Part shown: in pieces, positions 1-9,000 of the stretch
Layout of the letters: every line of letters starts with the position of its first letter
Position numbering within the stretch: position 1 is the stretch's first letter
From: Natronospirillum sp965602035
GTDB taxonomy: Bacteria; Pseudomonadota; Gammaproteobacteria; Pseudomonadales; Natronospirillaceae
DNA length: 64,000 nucleotides
Direction of reading: 5' to 3'
Assembly: GCA_965602035.1 (NCBI GenBank)
Contig: OZ271919.1
Coordinates: forward strand, 124,001 to 188,000
The notes under the pieces: model-generated
The model's input: only the letters and a program-made list of their open reading frames with translations
Told to the model about the DNA's origin: nothing
Databases searched by the model: none
Program-made: the position numbers and the translations under genes

Positions 1-1723
1 CCTTATGTGGCTGCTTCTGGGCCTGTTCACCGTGACGTTTGGCTGGATTTCGCTATCCGCGACGGCTGCTGTGGCTGGTCTGCTCTCAGGTCGGAGTCGT
101 TATCACGCCGATCCGGCGGCGCCTCTGCAGGGTAGAACGGTCCTGCTCATGCCGATCTACAACGAAGATGCTGTCAGTGCCTGTGCGTCCCTCGCTGCTA
201 TGGGCGACGAGCTGGGTCGCATGGGACTGCAGGAGCATTTTGAGATATTTGTGATCTCAGACACCAACGACCCGGACATCATTCCGGATGAGCGGGCGGC
301 GGTAGAGTTTCTGCGCGATACGCTGGCCGGCGTCATGCCGGTATGGTACCGGCGTCGTGACCGGAATACGGACCGTAAAGCCGGGAATATCCGTGACTTT
401 ATAAACCGCTGGGGCCGCGCCTACGACTACATGGTCGTGCTGGATGCCGACAGCCTGATGGCGGGAGACACCCTGGCTACCCTGGTGCGCGAAATGGACG
501 CTGACTCTGCGGCCGGTATTCTGCAGACATTGCCGCGCCAATTCGGGGGCAGCACGCTCTTTGCGCGGCTTCAGCAGTTTGCGGGCTTCGCCTATGGGCC
601 GGTCTTTGCCCGAGGGCTCAGCGCCTGGCAGGGTGAGGGAGGTAATTACTGGGGTCACAACGCCATTATTCGTATCCGGGCATTCGCTGAATCCGCCGGT
701 CTGCCGGCGCTGTCAGGCCCCAAGCCTTTCGGTGGAGAAATTCGCTCCCACGATTTTGTGGAAGCAGCCCTGATCCGCCGTGCAGGCTGGTCGGTGCGGA
801 TGTTGCCGGCCCTCGCAAACTCCTGGGAGGAATGTCCGCCGACACTGCTCGACACCGCAGTTCGCGACCGGCGCTGGGCGCAGGGTAATGTGCAGCATAT
901 GGCCGTGGTTACCGCGCGTGGTATCCGCTGGCAGAACCGGGTGCACATGCTGATGGGCGTCATGAACTACCTGACGTCCCTGCTGTGGTTGCTGATGGTG
1001 GCAGCAGGCCTGGTGTTGAGCACGCGATTTGCGCTGCAACTGAATCAGGGCGTGCTGGCTGAGCAGCTACCGGCCTACGATATGGACCGCATGTACGCGC
1101 TGTTCGGTGTGACCATGGGCCTGCTCCTGTTGCCCAAGTTGATCGGGCTGGTCGGCGGGTTAGTCAGCCACCACCTATATGGCCTGAAGAGCCGGTTGCG
1201 GTTCCTGCTCAGTGCGCTCATCGAACTCGTGTTTTCGGTTCTGCATGCACCCATTCTGATGCTGATTCACAGCCGGCATCTCTGGGAAATTGTGCGCGGT
1301 CACGATTCTGGCTGGTCGGCTCAGAAACGCCGCGTCAACCGGGTCAACTGGCGCCTGTTGCTTGCCCGGCACCGCATTCATACAGTGCTGGGGTTAATGG
1401 CGACCGGGCTGTTGATCTGGCTGTCGACCGATCTGCTGATCTGGATGATGCCGATTATCGTGGGGCTGGTTCTGGCCATTCCGCTATCGGCCCTGAGCGG
1501 TAGCGAGTATGCCGCAAACTGGACACACCGCCTCGGTTTGCTGCGTATTCCCGAAGAAGACCGGTCACCGGCGATTATGGCGCAGAGGCAGGCGTTTCTT
1601 GCCACCTGCCGGTCCGCGCTCAATGACCAATCGCACCCGTACCGGGCGTCTAAAGCATACGACGGAAAATTCCATCCTTACGGATCATATGGCGAAAAGC
1701 AGCCCCAATATGGCCGATTATAA
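1..1723 (+). CDS. opgH: Glucans biosynthesis glucosyltransferase H, 5' end outside the window
   Basis: This is an inner-membrane family 2 glycosyltransferase that builds the beta-1,2 backbone of osmoregulated periplasmic glucans. About 572 residues are visible. PIYNED starts the GT-A fold near residue 51, LDADS near 147 is the metal-binding DxD-type motif, SHDFVEAAL near 250 and RDRRWAQGN near 290 are the typical catalytic and acceptor-side motifs. Several membrane helices follow (about 315-340, 365-385, 455-490). Family members usually run to 650-850 residues with membrane helices before the catalytic domain, so the ATG at 5 is probably an internal codon and the true start lies upstream, perhaps after opgG. 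The last 74 bases overlap the end of the convergent cytochrome b561 gene. Confidence 0.93.
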   Translation, partial: LMWLLLGLFTVTFGWISLSATAAVAGLLSGRSRYHADPAAPLQGRTVLLMPIYNEDAVSACASLAAMGDELGRMGLQEHFEIFVISDTNDPDIIPDERAAVEFLRDTLAGVMPVWYRRRDRNTDRKAGNIRDFINRWGRAYDYMVVLDADSLMAGDTLATLVREMDADSAAGILQTLPRQFGGSTLFARLQQFAGFAYGPVFARGLSAWQGEGGNYWGHNAIIRIRAFAESAGLPALSGPKPFGGEIRSHDFVEAALIRRAGWSVRMLPALANSWEECPPTLLDTAVRDRRWAQGNVQHMAVVTARGIRWQNRVHMLMGVMNYLTSLLWLLMVAAGLVLSTRFALQLNQGVLAEQLPAYDMDRMYALFGVTMGLLLLPKLIGLVGGLVSHHLYGLKSRLRFLLSALIELVFSVLHAPILMLIHSRHLWEIVRGHDSGWSAQKRRVNRVNWRLLLARHRIHTVLGLMATGLLIWLSTDLLIWMMPIIVGLVLAIPLSALSGSEYAANWTHRLGLLRIPEEDRSPAIMAQRQAFLATCRSALNDQSHPYRASKAYDGKFHPYGSYGEKQPQYGRL

Positions 1724-2189
1724 GCACCGTCAGAATCATGGCCAGTGTGCCATGAATGGCGAATAGTCGACCGGCAAGCTCCTCGTTGACCGGTACAAAC
1801 GGCATGGCGGGCAGATGATAACCACCCAGTGTCACCAGCGCGGGAAACGCGGTAACCCCGGCCCAGCCGAACAGGGGCGTCAGCACCAGCAGGACATACA
1901 TCAGGTGGTGCAGACTTTTCGCCGCCAGTTGCAGGGGGCGTGGCAATTCAGGTGGGTAGGGCGGTGCGCCGACGGACACTTTCAGCGTAATCCGTACAAT
2001 CATCAGCAACAGGATGGTGAAGCCGATCGCCTTGTGAGAACTGTACAGGGCATTGGTCAGAGCTCCCCAGACATTCGCCTCTGCCCGCGCCGTCATCCAC
2101 AGCCCGATGGGGATAGTGACGATGATCATAAGCGCCATCAGCCAGTGAAGAACGCGCCAGCCCGGAGTGTATTTCTGTATCTGTGACAT
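1650..2189 (-). CDS. Cytochrome b561 family protein
   Basis: This is a 179-residue four-helix membrane haem protein that moves electrons from the quinone pool or acts as a small b-type cytochrome. Helices lie near residues 13-32, 48-70, 92-115 and 145-165. Histidines at 15, 52, 94/95 and 146 are the expected haem ligands, set in RVLHWL, SSHKAIGF and AIHGTLA. The length is normal for the family. It is transcribed alone, convergent with and overlapping opgH, and followed upstream by 284 bp shared with the divergent chemotaxis gene. The electron partner is not evident from the context. Confidence 0.9.
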   Translation of the reverse strand: MSQIQKYTPGWRVLHWLMALMIIVTIPIGLWMTARAEANVWGALTNALYSSHKAIGFTILLLMIVRITLKVSVGAPPYPPELPRPLQLAAKSLHHLMYVLLVLTPLFGWAGVTAFPALVTLGGYHLPAMPFVPVNEELAGRLFAIHGTLAMILTVLIIGHIGAAFRHMIRKDGIFRRML

Positions 2190-2371
2190 GGTCAGGCTCC
2201 TGTCGGTGAAGGATCACGGTGGCAGGCGACCGGGTCACCCGCTGTGTTTCCCCTGTCTGAGAACATTACTAGGATCCCGATCGATTAGAAAGCAACGGTT
2301 CCCTGTGAAGAGAATCGGCGGCAACCGACCCTCAGTATTGTGAACTTTTTCTGGCGCGTTCGATAAAAACC

Positions 2372-2402
2372 TTCAAGAAAATCGTAAGGTTAGCGATATA
2401 AT
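2372..2402 (+). promoter_or_regulatory. Candidate sigma-70 promoter of the chemotaxis receptor gene
   Basis: A perfect TATAAT box at 2397-2402 lies 72 bp before the ATG at 2474. The best -35 match is a weak TTCAAG at 2372, 19 bp upstream, so only the -10 element is convincing. Confidence 0.3.
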
Positions 2403-2473
2403 AGTAGCCCCTGCGCCTGGGCGCCATGTTGCTCAGGCGAATCGCGCCCTAATTCATTTCGGAGTTCGTTCGC

Positions 2474-4096
2474 ATGATGCGCCAGTTTTCTATTGCCGCT
2501 CGTCTGAGTGCCATTCTCGGTATGATCATTGGCCTGATGATCGCCATGGGTATCTTCGCAATCTTCCGCATGAGTCTTCTCAATGAGGACATCAGCAACA
2601 TTGCGGACCATCGAACGCCGAGCCTGAAGGCGATCAATGATATGAACAGCTACTTCCTGCAGATGCGTGTACAGAACGCCAACCTCGCGTCGGCTCGTGA
2701 CGCGGACACGCAGCAACGATATCAGTCAGCCTATGACCAGGCCGAGAGCGAATTCGACCAGGCGGTATCCCGGTATGAAGATCTGATCCGTGCGGAGGAA
2801 GCTCGCTCCATGCTTAATGGCGCGTTGAACAACATTTCCGGATACCGGGCGCTGACTCCAGAGTTGAGGCGATTGGTTTCCCAGGCGGACTATCAGGGCG
2901 CAATCGACATGCTCGAATTCGAGATGGCACCCTTCGCCGGCATGATCACGCAGCAGCTCAATGACCTGGTGTCGTTTCAGGAGGAACGGATTGAGGATAC
3001 CAATCGGTCCGCACAGGCCGACTATGAACTGGCGCGCGCCAGTACCGTAACCGCGTTGATCGTAATCACCATTATTGCCAGTCTGGGTGCCTGGTTATTG
3101 ATCCGCAGTATTGTCGGGCCGATTCGCCAGGCCGTTGGCGTGGCGAGGCAGATTTCCGACAACGATCTCTCGCAGGAGTTTACGGTTTCCGGGAAGGACG
3201 AGGCTGCTGAGTTGCTGCGTTCCCTGTCCAGTATGCAGTTGAATCTGCGTCAGGCGATTCAGGATATCGCACAATCTTCGGATCAGTTGGCGTCCTCATC
3301 CGAAGAGTTGAGTGCGGTGACCAATGAGACCAATGAGAGCCAGCAAAAGCAGAGTGAAGAGCTAGAGCAGGCAGCATCCGCGGTCACCGAACTGACGGCG
3401 TCGATCGAAGAAGTGGCAGACAATGTGGTAGCCAGCTCGAAAATCAGCGAGGAAGTCGACGGCCTGACACGAGAGGGCCTGACTCTGGTCCAGAGAACGG
3501 TATCGGCGATCGATTCGCTGGTTACCGACATCCGGGAAAATGCCGAGAGTACAGACACGCTGGCAAAGCGTGTGTCGGATGTGGGCTCGGTACTGGACGT
3601 TATCCGGACCATTGCCGAGCAGACCAATTTGTTGGCGCTGAACGCCGCCATTGAGGCGGCTCGAGCCGGCGAGCACGGACGCGGATTTGCGGTGGTCGCT
3701 GATGAGGTTCGTGGCCTGGCTCAACGAACCGCTGAATCGACCCGGGAAATTGAAGACATCATCGCCGCCGTGGAATCAGGCACTGAATCGGCTGTGAAAT
3801 CCATGCGTGAGAGCAGCGAAAGTGCTCAGACGACACTCCAGGCTGGTCGCGATGCCGGGGAAGCCCTGGACAAGATCGCTGAGCGTATCTCTGATCTGAA
3901 TGAACGGAACGCGTCGTCTGCCAGTGCCGCCGAGCAACAGACCAACGTGGCGCGAGAGGTGGATAACAACCTGGTGACCATCCGCGACCTGGCGTCGCAG
4001 ACCGCTGCGGGCGCTGAGCAGACCAGTGCGTCCAGTCAGGAGCTGGCGCGACTGGCAGAGACGTTGAATCAACTGGTGTCCAGGTTCCGTCTGTAG
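2474..4096 (+). CDS. Methyl-accepting chemotaxis protein
   Basis: This is a 540-residue transmembrane chemoreceptor that signals to CheA/CheW. A membrane helix near residues 11-31 is followed by a periplasmic region of about 155 residues of four-helix-bundle character, a second helix near 192-212, a HAMP domain to about 265, and the long coiled-coil signalling domain. The hairpin tip (EQTNLLALNAAIEAARAGE, about 380-400) is well conserved and is followed by GFAVVADEVR. There is no C-terminal pentapeptide tether for CheR/CheB. The ligand cannot be told from the sequence. It is a single gene with no chemotaxis neighbours. Confidence 0.95.
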   Translation: MMRQFSIAARLSAILGMIIGLMIAMGIFAIFRMSLLNEDISNIADHRTPSLKAINDMNSYFLQMRVQNANLASARDADTQQRYQSAYDQAESEFDQAVSRYEDLIRAEEARSMLNGALNNISGYRALTPELRRLVSQADYQGAIDMLEFEMAPFAGMITQQLNDLVSFQEERIEDTNRSAQADYELARASTVTALIVITIIASLGAWLLIRSIVGPIRQAVGVARQISDNDLSQEFTVSGKDEAAELLRSLSSMQLNLRQAIQDIAQSSDQLASSSEELSAVTNETNESQQKQSEELEQAASAVTELTASIEEVADNVVASSKISEEVDGLTREGLTLVQRTVSAIDSLVTDIRENAESTDTLAKRVSDVGSVLDVIRTIAEQTNLLALNAAIEAARAGEHGRGFAVVADEVRGLAQRTAESTREIEDIIAAVESGTESAVKSMRESSESAQTTLQAGRDAGEALDKIAERISDLNERNASSASAAEQQTNVAREVDNNLVTIRDLASQTAAGAEQTSASSQELARLAETLNQLVSRFRL

Positions 4097-4108
4097 CCCT
4101 GGAGAATC

Positions 4109-4133
4109 GCCCGGGTTGTTCCCTGACCCGGGC
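4109..4133. terminator. Possible bidirectional terminator hairpin
   Basis: A perfect 8-bp stem (GCCCGGGT/ACCCGGGC) with a 9-nt loop lies between the convergent chemoreceptor and cupin genes. There is no T-tract on either side, so intrinsic termination is uncertain. Confidence 0.35.
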
Positions 4134-4142
4134 GCAGGTCAC

Positions 4143-4703
4143 TTACTCGAAGTAGGCGTCCCCGAATTCGGTGTCGTCATTCCGGTTTTCTTTACTGACG
4201 GCCTTCAGCGGCTTGCCGTCGCGGCCAACGCGGCCCCAGGGAGTCTTTGCAGCATCGTAGACACAGCCGATCCGGAGCAATACCAGCGGCTCGCCCGGCT
4301 CGGCCAAAAAATAGTACTTACAGCCGTGTGGCAGCATGATGCCTTCATGTTTTTCAAAGGTCACACTCTCATCATCGGGGCCATAGAAGGTGGCTCTTCC
4401 CTGCATGACGATGAATACATGGTCCTCGTTCGGGTGGGCATGCAGTGTGTTCTCACCGCCCTCGGCATAGGTTTTCAGCGTTACCCACATCCGATCAGTC
4501 GCCGCCATCAGGGCAGAGCCACGACCCTTTACCGGTAGTCGGGTTTTCAATTGGAATAGTTGGGGTTTTTCCGGGCCATGTTCATCCAGAAACTGACGTA
4601 TGGTGGTATCCAGAACACTGCCGGTTGTTGCGTCCGCCTGGTCAGTCCCGGCGGCTTCTGTGGTCACTCGGTTTGCTTTCATCAGGTATCCGTCCATCGC
4701 CAT
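4143..4703 (-). CDS. Cupin-domain protein
   Basis: A 186-residue protein with a single cupin fold. The first cupin motif can be seen around HAHPNEDHVFIVMQG (about residues 84-98) with two His and a Glu/Asp as likely metal ligands, and the second around LPHGCKYYF (about 125-133). These ligands suggest a small metal-dependent dioxygenase, isomerase or sensor, and the substrate is unknown. It is the last gene of a minus-strand operon after the TauD-like dioxygenase and the Bug receptor (48-bp gap), so it probably acts on the same compound. The start is uncertain, because ATG codons at 4703, 4697 and 4682 all lack a strong ribosome-binding site. Confidence 0.85.
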   Translation of the reverse strand: MAMDGYLMKANRVTTEAAGTDQADATTGSVLDTTIRQFLDEHGPEKPQLFQLKTRLPVKGRGSALMAATDRMWVTLKTYAEGGENTLHAHPNEDHVFIVMQGRATFYGPDDESVTFEKHEGIMLPHGCKYYFLAEPGEPLVLLRIGCVYDAAKTPWGRVGRDGKPLKAVSKENRNDDTEFGDAYFE

Positions 4704-4751
4704 CGAGCGAGTGATCCGACGGCAGACAGCCTGCCGTCGGATGGTGTTGCG

Positions 4752-5789
4752 TCAGAGCAGTTCAATAACCGTCTGGATGACTTCCGGGCTGGAGTCATAG
4801 GCATTGCGATAGAACTGCTGCAGGCGCTCAGGGCTCGTATAATCAACCTGCATGTTCTGGTTTGCCGCATCGTCCAGAAACTCCGGATCGTTCAGCAGGT
4901 CCTGCATGGCCTGACGCAGCGCAGCGACCCGCTCCTCGGGTACTCCCGGCGGTGCGGCATAGGGACGACCGAACGTGAGTCGTGTTGCCAGCACATCGGC
5001 AGCCGCACGCTGCAGATCAGTCGTCGCCATTTCCGAGACCAGTGGAACATCCGGGATCGCCGGGTCTTTCTGCAGGCCCAACTGGTAAATAATACGGTAG
5101 TCACTGTCAGGTTCGAGGAACTGCGGGTTGTTGGCTTTCATACTGGGCAGAAAGTAACTTCCGATGCCCTGTACCTCACCGCGCTCCATGGCCAGGAACA
5201 CTTCGCTCTGGCCGGGGTAACCGGTAATCACGTTGATGTTCAGGTCCATCAGGTCGGCAATGGCGGTTGGAATAATGCCTGTATTGGAGGTGGTGCTGGT
5301 AGCACCGAACGTGACGGTTTCGGTTTTCAGCTGTTCCCAGCTTTCGATGCCGCTGTTCTTGTGCACCATACCGGCCGTTGAGGTCGTTTCCAGAATATTG
5401 GCGAGCCAGTTCACTTCGAAGACATCAAAAGCGGCCTGTTCGTTCTCGAACAGCGGCTCAAAGGCAATGCCGGAACCGACCGAGGCGATGTTCAGTCCAT
5501 CGGCCGGCATTGAGTTGGCCAACTGATTCATGAGAACCAGCGAACCGGCCCCGGGAACATTCCTCACGGCCACGTTTGGCTCACCGGGAATGTGCTTGCC
5601 AAGGTGGCGGGCAACCGTTCTGGCATACAGGTCATAGCCGCCACCGGCCGAATAGCCGACGGACAATATGACGGTTTTGCCGTCGTAAAACGACGCGACA
5701 TCATGGTCGGATGCCTGCAGTGACCCGGATAACCCGATGGCCATGGCAGACAACAGGCACAGTTTCCGTGCTATTGTTCTTGTTGTCAT
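4752..5789 (-). CDS. Tripartite tricarboxylate transporter receptor (Bug/TctC family), orphan
   Basis: This is a 345-residue periplasmic solute-binding protein. A signal peptide covers about residues 1-26 with cleavage after LQA. The mature part has the Bug-family pattern (GYSAGGGYDLYARTVARHL near 45-63, VRNVPGAGSL, GYPGQSEVF). An AGAGGAAC-type ribosome-binding site precedes the ATG. It follows the TauD-like dioxygenase gene by 64 bp in the same direction. No tctA or tctB genes adjoin it, so it must borrow membrane subunits from elsewhere, for example TctAB at 40-42 kb, or act as a sensor. The substrate is probably an organic acid handled by the neighbouring enzymes. Confidence 0.93.
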   Translation of the reverse strand: MTTRTIARKLCLLSAMAIGLSGSLQASDHDVASFYDGKTVILSVGYSAGGGYDLYARTVARHLGKHIPGEPNVAVRNVPGAGSLVLMNQLANSMPADGLNIASVGSGIAFEPLFENEQAAFDVFEVNWLANILETTSTAGMVHKNSGIESWEQLKTETVTFGATSTTSNTGIIPTAIADLMDLNINVITGYPGQSEVFLAMERGEVQGIGSYFLPSMKANNPQFLEPDSDYRIIYQLGLQKDPAIPDVPLVSEMATTDLQRAAADVLATRLTFGRPYAAPPGVPEERVAALRQAMQDLLNDPEFLDDAANQNMQVDYTSPERLQQFYRNAYDSSPEVIQTVIELL

Positions 5790-5853
5790 TAAGCGTTCCT
5801 CTTGCTTGTTTCAGGGTTACATGCCGTTCCGGGCTTCTGCCGCAACGGCGATG

Positions 5854-6918
5854 TCAGTCGAGGGTCACCTCCAGTGGTGTCGGGTCAGCATTCCCTTCAA
5901 TAGGAACGCCTTTCAACATGTAGGCGATGTCCTCGTGCACCGGTCTCATGCCAGTGGACAGCCACAGGCGCAACAGGTGCCGCTTTGGTCCCGGGTCCGG
6001 CCAGTCCTCGAAAGCCGTGCGCGAGTGCAGCAGGGTGTGGTTGGTGACATAGGACACGTCACCGGGCTGAAAATCGATGTCCAGAGCGAGCTCTTTAGCG
6101 GTCGAACGGAACAGGTCAATGGCCTCTTCCTGTGCGGGCGTATATTTCGGAACGCCCGGAATTTTCTGGCCCTTGGCCATATGGGCGCTGATGCCGCGGG
6201 CGGCGAAGTAGCCATCGGTGACGCTGAATATCGGCAGGCGTTCCCAGGGGTCTTTCTCGCCGGGCGGAATCGGGCCCTTACGCGCGAGATAAAACCGGAA
6301 CGTCAGTTCCTTCACAAGATCCGGCCGCTTTTTGAGCATTTCGTTATAAAGCGTCACCGAACTGCAGATACGGTGCTCGCCGCCGGATTTCGCGGGGTGC
6401 AGGCAACAGAGTGACAGAATGTCCGCACTGTCGCAGTGAAAGGCCATAGCCTGGGGGGTCATGTAACCGCGGACTTTGGCGTAGTCACCGCCGAGGTTTT
6501 TCACATGGCCGAGCAGGTGACCATGCTTGTTCTGTGATCGTGCACTGCCGAGATGGCTGCCCATCCCCAGAAAAGCCGCCGCCATCTGCCAGGTCGACCG
6601 GCCCTTCGTCGGCAGGCCCCGTACCAGACTGAAGCCCCGACCCAGCATGACGTCGTCGCGAATGGCCTGAAGCGATGGTCCCAGAGTCGGCAGGGGAAAA
6701 TTTCGGGGCGCAATATCTTTCAGCTCAACACCGTCTCGCTCGAGTGTGTCAACGGCATCGAGCACTTCCCGGATTTCGGTGTCATTCAGGAAATAGATCC
6801 AGTCTTGAGGGTCGAGGTCATTCGGGTACCAGCCTGCGGGGTCAACGACGGGCTCCATGAGCCGGGCGGGTTGACGCTTGCCATTACCCGGCCGCCACTG
6901 GTTCTGTCTGGCTTGCAT
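5854..6918 (-). CDS. TauD/TfdA-family Fe(II)/2-oxoglutarate dioxygenase
   Basis: A 354-residue double-stranded beta-helix oxygenase. The facial triad is visible: HCD near residues 157-160 gives His and Asp, NHTLLHSR near 291-298 gives the distal His, and the Arg of RHLLRLWL near 310 is placed to bind 2-oxoglutarate. Such enzymes hydroxylate or cleave sulfonates, aryloxyacids, trimethyl-ammonium acids and other organic acids, and the substrate is not deducible here. AAGGAGG lies 6 nt before the ATG. It is the first gene of an operon with the Bug receptor and cupin, and diverges from the ThDP enzyme across a 272-bp regulatory gap. Confidence 0.92.
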   Translation of the reverse strand: MQARQNQWRPGNGKRQPARLMEPVVDPAGWYPNDLDPQDWIYFLNDTEIREVLDAVDTLERDGVELKDIAPRNFPLPTLGPSLQAIRDDVMLGRGFSLVRGLPTKGRSTWQMAAAFLGMGSHLGSARSQNKHGHLLGHVKNLGGDYAKVRGYMTPQAMAFHCDSADILSLCCLHPAKSGGEHRICSSVTLYNEMLKKRPDLVKELTFRFYLARKGPIPPGEKDPWERLPIFSVTDGYFAARGISAHMAKGQKIPGVPKYTPAQEEAIDLFRSTAKELALDIDFQPGDVSYVTNHTLLHSRTAFEDWPDPGPKRHLLRLWLSTGMRPVHEDIAYMLKGVPIEGNADPTPLEVTLD

Positions 6919-7041
6919 TCAGTCCTCCTTGAACGCGCGGATTATTCTTGTGAGCTGCGCTGCTCAATCCGTCATGTGGAACGACGTTCTTTTTAAGCTA
7001 TATCGGGGCCGCGGGACTGTCAATTGGTAAATGAATAAAAA

Positions 7042-7085
7042 TGGAATGAAGTTCTGTATAGAGGAACAACATGGTATAAATTCCA
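7042..7085. promoter_or_regulatory. Nested inverted repeats in the divergent catabolic promoter region
   Basis: TGGAAT at 7042 and ATTCCA at 7080 form an inverted repeat, with an inner imperfect dyad GTTCTGTATAGAGGAAC at 7051-7067 and an AT-rich ATGGTATAAA at 7071. The position between divergent dioxygenase and ThDP genes fits a transcription-factor site. No regulator gene lies nearby, so the protein that would bind is unknown. Confidence 0.3.
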
Positions 7086-7190
7086 AGAGTATGACGTGAT
7101 GGCGGCCAACAAGAACGGAAAAGGCCCGCATCCGAGTTCAATTGCGGGCTACAAGAATCAGCTGCCCGATGAGTCTGGAGACATTCACAT

Positions 7191-8960
7191 ATGACAGAAA
7201 CCGATAATAACTGGTACGGGTCTGACCTGATGGCCGAGCTGATCGCACGGCTGGATATTCCCTTTGTGGCCCTCAACCCTGGCGCTTCGTTCCGCGGACT
7301 GCATGATTCGCTGATCAATCACCCGCGCAGCAGAATGCCTGAGTTGATTACCTGTACGCACGAAGAGATATCGGTCGATATCGCACATGGTTATGCAAAG
7401 GCGTCCGGCGACATCATGGCTGCGGCCATCCATAATGTGGTGGGGCTGCAGCACGCCACCATGGCGATCTATGATGCCTGGTGCGGCAAGGCACCCATGA
7501 TGCTTTTCGGTGGCACCGGGCCGATGCAGATTGAAAAGCGCCGGCCCGGGTCCGATTGGCTCCATACGGCCCTGGTACAGGGCAACCTGGTTCGGGATTT
7601 CGTGAAATGGGATGATCAGCCAGCCTCGCTGGAGGGCCTGAGTGATTCCATTTACCGGGCTCACCGGCTGGCGGTAACCGAACCTGCGGGACCGGTTTAT
7701 GTCTGTTTCGATGCACAATTGCAGGAGATGGCGGTGAGTCAGGACGACATCGCCCGCTGCCCGGCATTGCTTGACCCGCCGGACCCGAAAGCCTATGCGC
7801 CGGGAACCCCACCGGGGCCGTCCGGCGAGGCCCTGGCCAGCCTGACGGATGCGCTCGCAGGCGCGGAATGGCCGGTCATCATGGCCGATTACACCGCCCG
7901 CTCTGATGTCGCCTTCCACGCCCTCGCAGAGCTGGCCGAGACCTGGGCGATCCCGGTACTGGATCTGGGCAGCCGGTTCAACATGTCCACGGAACACCCG
8001 ATGAACCTGACCGGCGACGATTTCAATGTCCTCGCCAAGGCGGATCTCGTGCTGGCGCTGGATATGAAGGATCTGTTCGGCGCGTTGTCCCGCATTGAGC
8101 GTACAAAACGCACGACCGAATCGGTTATCCCGTCTGATTGTCGAGTGTTCAACGTCAGCCTGGCGGACTATGCAACGGCGTCCTGGTCAACCGACTTTCA
8201 GCGTCTGCATCCGGCGGAGATGAACATTCTCGCCGATACCGCCGTTCTGTTGCCGGCGCTGGTTCAGTCGCTGCGCGAAAAAGGCGTGGACGCGCTCAAA
8301 GGACGGTTCCAGACCGTGTCCGAATGGCATGACCGGCTGCGCAGGAAATGGGCGGATACGGCGCAGGCAAAGCGGTCCGAGTCACCCGTTGCCACATCGG
8401 CGCTGGCCGCAGAGCTCTGGTCGGTTATTCAGGATGAAGACTTTGTGCTGGCAAATGGCAATATGAAGGGGTGGGTCAACAAGATATTCCAGATGACTGA
8501 ACCGCGTCAGTATCTGGGTTCGTCCGGTGGCGGCGGCCTGGGCTACGGTATTGGTGCGACGATCGGCGCGTGTCTGGCGCACCGTGATACCGGTAAGCTG
8601 GTCGTTGATATTCAGTCGGATGGCGACCTGTTGTTCACGCCGGGTGGCCTCTGGACGCTGGCACACCATGATCTGCCGGCACTTATTGTCATGTTCAACA
8701 ACCGCTCCTACTACAACTCGGAGGAGCATCAGATCCGGCTCGCCGAGCACCGTGGCCGTTCGGTCGAAACTACGGGTATCGGTACGACCATTGTGAACCC
8801 GGCGGTGGACTTTGCATCGCTGGCCGAGTCCATGGGCGTGAAGGGTATCGGCCCGATCGAAAAGCTGGATGACATTCGCCCCGCGCTGGAAGAAGCGCTG
8901 GCGATTGTCAAAACGGAAAAACGGTCCGTACTGGTGGACGTGGTGACCCAGGCCCGCTAG
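7191..8960 (+). CDS. Thiamine-diphosphate-dependent 2-oxoacid decarboxylase/synthase family enzyme
   Basis: A 589-residue ThDP enzyme with the usual PYR, central and PP domains. The activating Glu is in THEE (about residue 58), and the diphosphate/Mg site is in QSDGDLLFTPGG (about 475) with downstream NNRSY. The length and domain order match acetolactate synthase, benzoylformate decarboxylase and sulfoacetaldehyde acetyltransferase, and I cannot separate these by eye. The neighbouring FMN 2-hydroxyacid dehydrogenase would supply a 2-oxoacid, which favours decarboxylation as in the mandelate pathway. It is transcribed alone, divergent from the dioxygenase operon. Confidence 0.92.
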   Translation: MTETDNNWYGSDLMAELIARLDIPFVALNPGASFRGLHDSLINHPRSRMPELITCTHEEISVDIAHGYAKASGDIMAAAIHNVVGLQHATMAIYDAWCGKAPMMLFGGTGPMQIEKRRPGSDWLHTALVQGNLVRDFVKWDDQPASLEGLSDSIYRAHRLAVTEPAGPVYVCFDAQLQEMAVSQDDIARCPALLDPPDPKAYAPGTPPGPSGEALASLTDALAGAEWPVIMADYTARSDVAFHALAELAETWAIPVLDLGSRFNMSTEHPMNLTGDDFNVLAKADLVLALDMKDLFGALSRIERTKRTTESVIPSDCRVFNVSLADYATASWSTDFQRLHPAEMNILADTAVLLPALVQSLREKGVDALKGRFQTVSEWHDRLRRKWADTAQAKRSESPVATSALAAELWSVIQDEDFVLANGNMKGWVNKIFQMTEPRQYLGSSGGGGLGYGIGATIGACLAHRDTGKLVVDIQSDGDLLFTPGGLWTLAHHDLPALIVMFNNRSYYNSEEHQIRLAEHRGRSVETTGIGTTIVNPAVDFASLAESMGVKGIGPIEKLDDIRPALEEALAIVKTEKRSVLVDVVTQAR

Positions 8961-8965
8961 GGCGC

Positions 8966-8995
8966 AAAAAGGACTGCGGCGGCGAGACTGGCCGC
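8966..8995 (-). terminator. Probable terminator of the FMN dehydrogenase gene
   Basis: On the minus strand a GCGGC/GCCGC stem with a 10-nt loop is followed after five bases by a run of five T. It sits just past the stop codon at 9001 and between convergent genes. Confidence 0.4.
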
Positions 8996-9000
8996 TGTAG

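Noticed and set aside
5..7. ATG at 5 as the true start of opgH
   Set aside because: Family members have over 100 residues with membrane helices before this point, and only four bases are visible upstream.
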